Shown in pieces: positions 20,421 through 29,300 of a DNA stretch of 64,000 nucleotides. The DNA is from an uncultured Pseudomonadales bacterium (lineage in GTDB: Bacteria; Pseudomonadota; Gammaproteobacteria; Pseudomonadales; Azotimanducaceae). Below the pieces are notes generated by a model. That model was given only the letters and a program-made list of their open reading frames with translations, did not search any database and was not told where the DNA came from. The translations under genes were made by a program, and so were the position numbers. Location: NCBI GenBank assembly GCA_958296165.1, contig OY282447.1, forward strand, positions 1,922,001-1,986,000. Reading direction: 5' to 3'. Numbering within the stretch: position 1 is the stretch's first letter; each line of letters opens with the position of its first letter.

Positions 20421-20849
20421 TCAGCCGCACACCGCCCAGTGGCACGACGCCGGCAGTGCCTTCTCCAAGCCGAACACCACGCGGATGATCTGGCCTTCGT
20501 GCATCACTTCGTGCTCGGCCACCTCCGCTAGCAGCTTGTCGCGTTCGGGCGTCCACTCTGCCACGGCTTCGATCGCTGCGAGCAGGGCGCGAGACGATTC
20601 GGCCAGCTTGCCGATGAACTCGTCGCGGCTGAAGTTCGCCACCGAAGATGCCCAGCCCCTCATCGCGCCTGCCGTGATTGCCTTGGCGTAGCTCTCGCGC
20701 GTGCCGACGACGCACCACAGATGCAGGCCGAGCGAGCGATGGCGAGCGACGCCGAGCTCCGCGTTGATCGTCTCGTCGTCCACCTGCTCGGCCAGCTCCG
20801 CATAGAAGCTGCACCGCTTGCGCAGATTCTCCACGATGATTTCCCTCAT
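20421..20849 (-). CDS. DinB-like four-helix metal-binding protein
   Basis: From the ATG at 20847-20849, with a strong ribosome site (AGGAGG), the product is 142 residues. It is a helical protein with LGLHLWCVVGTRESY and EVAEHEVMHEGQIIRVVFGL. The spaced His residues fit the DinB/YfiT fold used by mycothiol- or bacillithiol-type transferases and many uncharacterised proteins. The substrate is unknown. It lies just downstream of an HTH regulator on the same strand, with a gap of 32 bases. Confidence 0.75.
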   Translation of the reverse strand: MREIIVENLRKRCSFYAELAEQVDDETINAELGVARHRSLGLHLWCVVGTRESYAKAITAGAMRGWASSVANFSRDEFIGKLAESSRALLAAIEAVAEWTPERDKLLAEVAEHEVMHEGQIIRVVFGLEKALPASCHWAVCG

Positions 20850-20881
20850 GCCTTGCCTCCTCTCAACTTCCTTAACTTCCG

Positions 20882-21634
20882 TCAACGTTCCGTCGCAGCC
20901 GCTTCGGCGTCGATGTCTCGGTGCATGGCCCGAAAGTGCGCTGGCTCCCACTCGCGCAAGGCTGCCAGCAGGCAGGTGCCGGTGGCGCGGCGTTCGCCTG
21001 TCGCCCGCACTTCGTCGCCACGGCTCAGATCGTCGAACATCTCCAGCAGCTCTTCCATCTTGGTGCGCAGCAACGCCGCGGATTCCGCGCTCAGCAGACC
21101 CCAGGCGAACCGATGCATGTCCCTGCCCGGCACGAAGCGGCCCGACAGCAGCTCGTTTTGCACATGATCCACAAAGTAGCGCTGAATCGGGCCGTCCGGC
21201 CGCCACGCGAAATTGCGAGCGACATGCAGCTTCACGCGGTTGCCGGGCAGCAGCTCGATCAGCCCCATTCGGTCGAGCCGCACCAAGAGCTTGACCAGCT
21301 GCGGCTCGGAAACGCGGTATTGGGCGACGATCCGCTCGAACGGCCAACGGTTCAATACGCAGATTGCCGCCAGCAGCAGCAGCGGATCGGCCACCAGCTC
21401 GCGCTCCTGCGCCACGCTCAAGCGATCGAGCCGATGTCGCCGCGCGTCGGCGTGGCGCACCAGCTCCAGCACGTCCACTCCGGCCAAGTCGCACAGCGCT
21501 TCCAGGCGCGCCAGCGTGAAAGCGCCGGTTGCGAACAGGCGCTTCACGCTGCTGTGCGACAGGCCCAAGTGGCTTGCGGCTTGCGCATAGGAGACCCCGC
21601 TCTCTTTCAGCAGGCTCTTCAAGGCGTCGATCAT
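20882..21634 (-). CDS. XRE-type helix-turn-helix transcriptional regulator
   Basis: The 250-residue protein starts with an HTH (LLKESGVSYAQAASHLGLSHSSVKRLFATGAFTLARLEAL split over residues 6-45). A second, winged-helix-like segment follows (YRVSEPQLVKLLVRLDRMGLIELLPGN), then a C-terminal region resembling DUF-type effector domains (GRDMHRFAWGLLSAESAALL). I set the start at MIDALKSLL because the 37 residues upstream are not conserved in type. It may control the adjacent DinB-like gene. Confidence 0.8.
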   Translation of the reverse strand: MIDALKSLLKESGVSYAQAASHLGLSHSSVKRLFATGAFTLARLEALCDLAGVDVLELVRHADARRHRLDRLSVAQERELVADPLLLLAAICVLNRWPFERIVAQYRVSEPQLVKLLVRLDRMGLIELLPGNRVKLHVARNFAWRPDGPIQRYFVDHVQNELLSGRFVPGRDMHRFAWGLLSAESAALLRTKMEELLEMFDDLSRGDEVRATGERRATGTCLLAALREWEPAHFRAMHRDIDAEAAATER

Positions 21635-21773
21635 GTGCTGCGACTGGCTCAAGTGGGGGGTATCGCTAGGCAGTACTGTGTGGCTTGGATCATGGCACTT
21701 CACGCTCTTGAGTTGCAAATGAAGACGCCGTCCGCCAAGTTGCACATCGTTGCATGAACGATGGTCTGATCTG

Positions 21774-22439
21774 GTGGCTACACCTGCTACACGAGAAAGT
21801 GCGCCGAGCGGCAGCGGCGCCGAAGTTCGGCTGCGGCGGCTGTGGAAAGGAACGCTGCTGGTCGGCGCGGTAGGCGACTACGCCTTGCTGCTCGGCTTGC
21901 TGTTCGTCCACCACGGCTGGCGACCGGCGCTGTTGGCGCTGTTCCTAGTCGCGGTGGCGCAGTTCTTCCGCTACATCGCCAACGACGTGGACCGCATCGG
22001 CTGGGATTTGGCCAACCGCTCGCAAGGGCCGGTGGCAAACAAGCAGACCGCGCGCTACCAGTCGCGTCTGCTGTGGTTGTTGTTCGGCTTGGCGCAGGCA
22101 GTGAATCTGGCCTTGATCGGCCAAGCGGCGCTGCTCGGCGGGTTGGATCGAGCACTGGCGACGCTCTTTGGCCTGGCGCTGGTTGAACTGCTCTTTGCGC
22201 TGGTGCGCAGAGTGAACCGGCAGACGGCGTTCGAGCAGGCGAGCTTCGGGCTGGAAGAGCCAGCAATCTCCGGCCGTCGAACGGCGCCGAGCCGCTGGGA
22301 CGAGACGCAGCGCGCCAAGCTGAACCACAAGCTCGCCGTGCTGGAGAAGATGGCGGCGGAAGGCGAGATTTCAGAGCGTGCCTACAAGAAGGCGAGAGAC
22401 AAGCACTTGGTGCGCAGCGTCATGGAGGAGGAACGATGA
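21774..22439 (+). CDS. Hypothetical membrane protein with C-terminal SHOCT-like helix
   Basis: I do not recognise this protein, which has about 221 residues. Two hydrophobic helices lie near residues 27-60 and two more near residues 100-145. A polar tail follows (LNHKLAVLEKMAAEGEISERAYKKARDKHL) that resembles a short SHOCT-like module. The start is uncertain: GTG at 21774 or TTG at 21750. It diverges from the HTH regulator and lies upstream of hemA. Confidence 0.65.
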   Translation: MATPATRESAPSGSGAEVRLRRLWKGTLLVGAVGDYALLLGLLFVHHGWRPALLALFLVAVAQFFRYIANDVDRIGWDLANRSQGPVANKQTARYQSRLLWLLFGLAQAVNLALIGQAALLGGLDRALATLFGLALVELLFALVRRVNRQTAFEQASFGLEEPAISGRRTAPSRWDETQRAKLNHKLAVLEKMAAEGEISERAYKKARDKHLVRSVMEEER

Positions 22440-22585
22440 TGCGGCCGGGTTCAGTCGGCTTGGCCCGTGACATGGTTGTGACAAAGCCTGCGGCCCAGCA
22501 GCGGTAAGCTCTATGTTGAACGCTTGCCGGCGGCGGATCGTTCGCCTGCGAGCCTAACGGCTGAGATCGGAGCGCCCTGCGCCGT

Positions 22586-23899
22586 ATGTTGGAGAACTTC
22601 GGCATCGTCGGCATTTCGTGGCGGCAGGGCGGCAGCGAAGCGCTGGCTGCCTATGCGCTGCCACCGGAACGCCTTGCCGAGCGTCTGCGGCGCTTTGCCA
22701 AGCAGGCCGCGCTTGCCGAGCTGGCCTACCTGGAAACCTGCAACCGCGTGGAACTGGTCTACAGCTCCGAATCTTCCCAAGAAGACATTCGGCCGCTCGC
22801 CTTGCAGCTGCTCACCGGTCGTGCGGCACCACCGGGCGAGGCCAAGAGGACGTTAAGGGCGTGGCGCGGCGAAGGCGCTTGCGAGCACTTGTTCTTGGTG
22901 GCGGCCGGCCTCGATTCGGCCGCCGTCGGCGAAGCGGACGTAGCCGGCCAAGTGCGCGCCAGCCATGACTGCGCCCGCGCCTGGGGCCTGGCTGGGCCGA
23001 AGCTTGCGCTCTTGTTCGAGGAGGCGTTGCGGCTCGCCGCCGCAGTGCGCGACAACACGCGGCTCGGCGCCGGCTCCATATCGCTCGCTGAAGTGGCCTT
23101 GGGGCATGTGCGACGGCGCTTGCAGCGCAACCCCGGTCTGGTAGCCCTAGTCGGCGTCTCGCCGATGACCGAACGTGCGGCTCGTGTACTCGCGGACGCC
23201 CGCCAAGCGTTCGTGGTCGTCAATCGTTCGGAGCAACGAGGTCGAGCGTTCGCCGATCGTTTCGGCGCCCGGTTTCTCTGCTTGGAGGATTTCCGGCACG
23301 ACCCGCCGCCGGTGGCGATCGTCTTTGCTTCTACGGGCTCGCGCCGCCCGGTGCTGCTCGATGACCAACTGCAGCGTCTCGCCGCCCGTGCAGATGGCGA
23401 GGCGCCGTTGTGCGTAGACATGGCCGTGCCAGCGGATGTCGATCCTGCCGCATGCGCCAAGTTCGGCTTGCGCCGGATCGGCATGGATGAGATCACGGAC
23501 GAGGCCGCTCGCAATCGAGACGCCCGCTTGGCGGCAGTGGCGGAGGCCCGCACCTTGGTGGATGCCGCTCTGCCGCGGCTACGCGAGCGCTGCATCGAAC
23601 GGCTGCACGGCAACCTGTTCGCAACATTGCAGGAACATTACCGTGATGTCGCAAGCGCCGGCGTCGAGCGCTTGGCCAAGCAGCTCAAGCTGCCAGTCGA
23701 GGGCGACGAACGCGACGCCGTCGAGCGCTGGGCGCAAGGAATGGCAAAGCGGCTTGCACACGTGCCCGTCGTCGGCCTCAAGGGGCTGTTGCGCGACGGC
23801 CCGGAAGGTTCGCTTGATGCCTTTCTCGACGCCCTGGGCAGCGACCTCGCCGGCAGAATGCGGCAAGGCGAGGAGCGCCGCAACGGCAGAGAGGGTTGA
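22586..23899 (+). CDS. hemA: Glutamyl-tRNA reductase
   Basis: HemA reduces glutamyl-tRNA to glutamate-1-semialdehyde, the first step of tetrapyrrole synthesis. The 437-residue product has the catalytic Cys52 in AELAYLETCNRVELVY, the substrate-binding segment LDSAAVGEADVAGQV, the helical EEALRLAAAVRDNTRL, and an NADPH-binding domain with VSPMTERAARVLA. The usual GxG at this site is less clear than in E. coli. MLENFGIVGIS fits the family start. The hemA-prfA pairing is not seen here. Confidence 0.93.
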   Translation: MLENFGIVGISWRQGGSEALAAYALPPERLAERLRRFAKQAALAELAYLETCNRVELVYSSESSQEDIRPLALQLLTGRAAPPGEAKRTLRAWRGEGACEHLFLVAAGLDSAAVGEADVAGQVRASHDCARAWGLAGPKLALLFEEALRLAAAVRDNTRLGAGSISLAEVALGHVRRRLQRNPGLVALVGVSPMTERAARVLADARQAFVVVNRSEQRGRAFADRFGARFLCLEDFRHDPPPVAIVFASTGSRRPVLLDDQLQRLAARADGEAPLCVDMAVPADVDPAACAKFGLRRIGMDEITDEAARNRDARLAAVAEARTLVDAALPRLRERCIERLHGNLFATLQEHYRDVASAGVERLAKQLKLPVEGDERDAVERWAQGMAKRLAHVPVVGLKGLLRDGPEGSLDAFLDALGSDLAGRMRQGEERRNGREG

Positions 23900-23955
23900 C
23901 GTAGCGCCCCGCTCGCAAGACGATTGCGCTGTCTCGCATAAGCAAGAGGAAAGCC

Positions 23956-24768
23956 ATGGCGGAAGCGGCTCTAGACACGAACATAGTCGTCAGCCCTGCT
24001 GGCGTCGCGCTGGGCGCGCGAGTGGAAGGCATCGATCTAGTACGCGACAACGACGCCGAGACGGTCGCCGAATTGCGTGCGCTGCTGCTGCAACACCACC
24101 TGTTGGTTTTGCCAGGGCAACAGCTCTCGGCGCTTGAGCTCGAAGCCTTCGGGCGGCGCTGGGGCGCGTTGCTAACGCACCCGGCCACGAAGCATCGCGA
24201 CACGCCCTATGTGCAGTTTATCGGTGCCAAGGGCCGCAAGTTCCGTTTCACGCCTGGCGTCCATCCGTTCGGCGGCGGCTGGCACTCCGACATGACGTGG
24301 CACTCCACGCCGCCGATCATCACTGGCCTGCACGCGCGTCGCCTGCCCAGCTCCGGTGGCGACACCGCGTTTGCCAACCAGCACTTGGCCTACGAGACGC
24401 TGGACGCCGAGACGCGCCAGCGCATCGGCAGCATGGAGGCGTTCCACACGGGCAAAGTGTTCGGGCCGGATGTGGAGGATTCCGTCCATCCGGTGGTGCG
24501 CACGCACGATGAGACCGGGCGCAAGGCGCTGTACGTGAACGCCAACTTCACCAAGTACCTCGTCGGCTTGGCCGAGGACGAAAGCGAACGCCTGCTGTAC
24601 CGGCTGTTCGCCCACGCCAGCCGACCTGAGTTCGTCTATCGCCACCATTGGCAAATCAACGACCTAGTGCTGTGGGACAACCGTTCGGTGATGCACTACG
24701 CCATCGGCGACTACGACGAGCCGCGCTTGATGCATCGCATCGTTGTGCAGGGCGGCAAGCCGCGGTAG
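23956..24768 (+). CDS. TauD/TfdA-family 2-oxoglutarate-dependent dioxygenase
   Basis: The 270-residue protein has the Fe(II) ligands His and Asp in GGGWHSDMTWHSTPP and the distal His in DEPRLMHRIVVQGGKPR, where the following Arg should bind 2-oxoglutarate. LGARVEGIDLVRDN near the start and WDNRSVMHYAIGDYD near the end are typical of the family. The substrate (taurine, 2,4-D, alkyl sulfate or other) cannot be told from the sequence. A ribosome site GAGGAA precedes the ATG. Confidence 0.92.
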   Translation: MAEAALDTNIVVSPAGVALGARVEGIDLVRDNDAETVAELRALLLQHHLLVLPGQQLSALELEAFGRRWGALLTHPATKHRDTPYVQFIGAKGRKFRFTPGVHPFGGGWHSDMTWHSTPPIITGLHARRLPSSGGDTAFANQHLAYETLDAETRQRIGSMEAFHTGKVFGPDVEDSVHPVVRTHDETGRKALYVNANFTKYLVGLAEDESERLLYRLFAHASRPEFVYRHHWQINDLVLWDNRSVMHYAIGDYDEPRLMHRIVVQGGKPR

Positions 24769-24837
24769 TCGCAAAAGTGCTCCGCTGCGGTGCCGCTGGC
24801 GTCGCGCAGGCGCCGCTAGCCGGAGCTCGCCGCCACC

Positions 24838-26214
24838 ATGGCATGGGAGCTGGTTGACAACGCCGGCAAGCCGCAAGGAGAGCCGGCCTCGCGCTCGTCC
24901 GCACTCGGCAACTTCGGGCGCGACGCGCTGCTCGTGTTGCGGCTCTTCGCTCCCTACCCGCGGCACCCGCTGCGCGTGCGGATGTTCAGTGACGATCCCC
25001 GAGTCGTCGCCTTGGCGCTGGCGGTGCTGCTGGCTTGCGCTCCCCTCGCCGACTACGCGGAAGAACTCGGCCACGGCCACGATGCCGGCCTGGCCTTCAA
25101 TGTGTGGGGCCTCTACGCGGCTGCGACTTGGCTGTTCGCGGCGACGGCGTTGATTTTCCTGCTGGCCTTGGCGAATGCGCGTTTACAGCGGCTCAACCAC
25201 CTACTGGCCGGATTGCTGCTGGTGGAAATCGCGCGCACGGTGGCTACGCCGCTGGCTTCCCTGGCGCATGGCGCTGCGGCCGATGTGCTTGCCGCGTACT
25301 GCATTGCCGTGCTGGTGCGCCTGCTCTACGGCGAGCTGGACGTGACCAGGCCGCGGCGCATCCTGGCCTGTGCCGCGGCAGGAGCGGCGCTGTGGGCCAT
25401 GCATCAAGCGCTGCCCGCGAATGGCCTGTTCAAGCCAGCGCCCACTCCGAGGCCAGCGGCGCTGCCGGCGTTGAATGTAGAGCGCGTCTATCTCGATCAA
25501 GAGCGGCTGGTGCAAGCGACGCTGGACGCCGTGCGGCCGTCGCGCGCAGATGTAGTGGAGACCTATTTCGTTGGCTTTGCGCCCTATGCCGCCGAGAATG
25601 TCTTCCGCAACGAGGTAGAGCACATTGAAGCACTGTTTCGAGAACGGCTGGCGGGCAACGGCTACACGGCGCTGCTCGTCAACAGCCGCGAAACCGTGGC
25701 CTCGCTGCCGCTCGCCAATGGGCACAATTTGGCTGCCGTGCTGGCCGGCATCGGTGCAAAGATGGGCGACGAAGACGTGCTGTATCTGCACATGACGTCG
25801 CACGGCGGCGACGAGCACGCGCTGCGCGTTGACTTCGAGAATCTCGGCTTGAACGATCTAGACGCCGACACAGTCGGTGCCATCATCAATGCGGCACAGC
25901 TGCCGTGGCGCGTGATTGTTGTTTCCGCCTGCTATTCGGGCGGCTTCATCGAGCCGCTGAAGTCGCCGCGCTCCTTGGTGATGACTGCATCTGCTGCGAA
26001 GAACGTATCGTTCGGCTGCGAACACGGGCGCGAGTTCACCTACTTCGGAGAAGCACTGTATCAAGACAACCTCAGCAACACCGACTATCGCGTAGCTTTC
26101 GATCGAGCGGTGGCCATCGTCCGGGAGCGGGAACAACGCGAAGGGCTTATGGCTTCCGAGCCGCAGTTTTGGATCGGCGACGAAATGGCGGCGAAGCTGG
26201 CACGAGCACACTGA
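24838..26214 (+). CDS. Membrane-anchored C13-family (caspase-like) cysteine peptidase
   Basis: The 458-residue protein has an N-terminal membrane region (about residues 60-190) with four or five helices. A soluble C-terminal domain begins near residue 230: VETYFVGFAPYAAENVFRNE. It carries the legumain/caspase dyad: His322 in LYLHMTSHGGDEHA and Cys365 in VIVVSACYSGGF. This is the C13 family. The usual cleavage is after Asn or Asp in substrates, but target and trigger are unknown here. It follows the TauD-like gene with a gap of 69 bases. Confidence 0.85.
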   Translation: MAWELVDNAGKPQGEPASRSSALGNFGRDALLVLRLFAPYPRHPLRVRMFSDDPRVVALALAVLLACAPLADYAEELGHGHDAGLAFNVWGLYAAATWLFAATALIFLLALANARLQRLNHLLAGLLLVEIARTVATPLASLAHGAAADVLAAYCIAVLVRLLYGELDVTRPRRILACAAAGAALWAMHQALPANGLFKPAPTPRPAALPALNVERVYLDQERLVQATLDAVRPSRADVVETYFVGFAPYAAENVFRNEVEHIEALFRERLAGNGYTALLVNSRETVASLPLANGHNLAAVLAGIGAKMGDEDVLYLHMTSHGGDEHALRVDFENLGLNDLDADTVGAIINAAQLPWRVIVVSACYSGGFIEPLKSPRSLVMTASAAKNVSFGCEHGREFTYFGEALYQDNLSNTDYRVAFDRAVAIVREREQREGLMASEPQFWIGDEMAAKLARAH

Positions 26215-26306
26215 GCCGCGCCGCGAGCGGCCCGGGAGTGCCTTGGCGTTGCACTGCGTTCGGCTTGCCAATAGGGTAAGCGCGTTGGCCCGGTAGGGAG
26301 CACGAA

Positions 26307-29300
26307 ATGGCGGTGTTCGAGCTCAGCCCCAAGATGCCTGGCAGCGCGCGCATCGCGCTGGCGCTGGCGCTGGCGCTCGCCGTGTTTGGCCGCGGCGTCG
26401 GCGCCCAGGAAGCGCTCAGCGATCCGCTGCCGGACCGCATCGAGAAGGGCGATGCGGCGGTGGCGGCGGTGGAATTCGTGCAGGCGCCGCGTAGCGTGGA
26501 TGTGGCCAGGCCCGGCGCCACCAACAGGGCCTATGCCCGCATCCAGTACCTGCTCCCCGTGCCCGGCGGACGGCGGTTGGCATTCAACGATACGCGCGGC
26601 TTCCTCTATCTCACGGATGTAGACGCCAGGCCGCCAAGCGTCTATCTGGATCTGCGCGGCCAGGCGTCGGGATTTTCCAATGCGGCGTTTCCAAACGAAG
26701 CGGGATTCATGGGATTCGCGTTCCATCCGCAGTTCGCAACGCCAGGCAAGCCGGGCTATGGGAAGTTCTATACGGCCTTCAGCGCCGAACCCGAAAGCGG
26801 CGACGCCGACTACGAACACAGCGGTGCCGTTCAACATAGCGTCATACGCGAGTGGACGGCAACGGATCCGGGTGCGGACGTGTTCGACGGCACCTCGCGC
26901 GAGGTGTTGCGCGTGGGCCAGTTCGCGGCCAACCACAACGTTGGCACGATCGCTTTCAATCCCAACGCCGATGAGAGCGCCGAAGACTACGGCTTGCTCT
27001 ACATTTGCTTCGGCGACGGCGGCAGCGCCCACGATCCGAGAAACCACGGCCAAACGCTGCGGGCGCCGCTAGGCGCGATCGCCCGCATCGACCCGTTCGC
27101 CACCGCCGATGGCCGCCGCTACGGCATTCCGGCCGGCAATCCCTTTGTCGGCCGCCCAGGCGTGGCGGAGGAAATCTGGGCCTATGGTCTGCGCCATCCA
27201 CAGCAGTTCTCGTGGGATGCCGACGGCCGAATGTTCATCGCCGACATCGGCCAAGATCAGGTCGAGGAGATCAACTTGGGCGTGGCCGGCGGCAACTACG
27301 GCTGGCGCTTGCGAGAAGGCACCTTCGCCACCGCGCGCGGCGTCGGCAGAACCAGCCACGGGCCGGTATTCCCCCTGCCAGCGAACGACCCGGCTTCGTT
27401 CATCTATCCGGTCGCCCAATACGACCACGACGAGGGTTTCGCGGTGGGCGGCGGCTATGTCTATCGCGGCGCCGTTGCAGCCCTGCGCGGCAAGTACGTC
27501 TTTACCGACTTCCCGCGCGGGCGCGTGTTCACCATCAATGCCGGCGCTTTGCGCCCGGGCGTATCTGCCCGCATCGACGAGCTTCGCCTGACCATCGACG
27601 GCCGCGAGCAAGACCTCGTGGATGTCGCCGGCTTCTACAACACCTACACCGGCGGGCAGCGCGTCGACGCCCGGCTGGGCACAGACCACGACGGCGAGCT
27701 CTACGTGCTCACCAAGGGCGACGGCTGGATACGCAAGCTAGTTGGGCCGGCTGCGCCTGAGAGTGTTGGGAGCACCTACCGCGTACCCTTGTTTCTGGCC
27801 GCCTCGCGCACACCGCAACAGGGCTTCGTGCGCATCGTCAATCACTCCAGCGCAGCTGGCACCGTCACCGTCACGGCGATCGACGACGCCGGTAGACGGA
27901 CCGTTCCGTTCGCCTTGCCGATCGCTGCCAAGGAGACCAGGCACTTCAACTCCGACGACCTAGAGGTCGGCAATCCTTCCAAGGGCTTGGCTGGGGGAGT
28001 TGGCGCTGGAACAGGCGACTGGCGGCTGGAGTTGACGAGCGCCTTGCACCTCGAGGTGCTCGCTTACGTTCGCACCGGCGACGGATTCCTAACGAGCATG
28101 CACGCCACCGTGCGCAAGCCCGGCTCGCGCCATCTCGTTCCGATCTTCAATCCCGCCAGCAACACCAACCAGGTGAGCAGCCTGCGCATGACCAACGCCA
28201 GCGAAGAGGATGCGAACGTGGCGATCGTAGGCGTGGATGACAGCGGTCGCCAGTCGGGAGAGGTTCGCTTCGCGCTGGCGGCTGGGCAAGCGCACGCTCT
28301 TAGCGCCCGGCAACTCGAGGCCGGCGCTTCGACCTTGAACGGCAACTTCGGCAACGGTAGCGGCAAGTGGCGGCTCTACGTCTCGGCCGATCAACCCTTG
28401 CATGTGATGAACTTGCTGGCGAGCCCGACCGGCCACATCACCAACCTATCCTCTTCCACGGCCGATGCAGACCACGGCTTGCCGTCGGAAGCAACCAGCG
28501 CCGAACGGCAGCTGGCCAACTTCCATTTGGCGGATGAGAACGGCCATCCCGCTGGCATCGCCTTTGCCAACGGTCGGTTCTACGTCGTGGATCATGCCGA
28601 CGACAAAGTCTATGCGTATTCGACTTATGGCCAGCGCGCGCCGGCGACCGATTTCGAACTGAGCGACGATCACGCGGATTCGGCGCGCATTGTCGCCGCC
28701 AACGATCGGCTCTATATCGTCGACTCGGGCCGCGAGGAAGTGGCGGCGTATACAACCGCAGGCGAGCGCGCCGCGAGCTTCCGCATCGGGCCACGCACGG
28801 CGAGCGGAGTCGCATATGCGGACAACGGCCTCTACATCGTAGATGCGGCGCTTGCGCAAGTCGTCGTGTACACCACGGATGGAGAACGAGACGAGGCTCG
28901 AGATTTCCAGCTAGCCGATGAAGACAAGGACGCAGTCGGCATCGCCTACGCCAACGGCCGCTTTCATGTGGCAAACGCGGATGGCAGCGTCGATGCCTAC
29001 ACGGGCAGCGGCCAGCGAGTTGCGCGCGCCGACTTCCGCTTGGACGGCCGCAATCCCACGCCCGCTGGCATGGCGTTCGCCAACGACGGGTTCTATGTTC
29101 TAGATGGGCCGAGCGTGCGCCCGGTTGCCGATAGTGGCGGCGAGGCAGCGCCGGCCAAGGTGCACGCCTATGCGCCCAACGGCGAGCTTGGACGCCTCGC
29201 CGAGTTCAACCTCGACGGCTCGAACGATGGCGCCCGGGGCATGACCCATGCCGAGAACAGGTTCTACGTGGTCGATGCGCGGCACAAGGTGTACGCCTAT

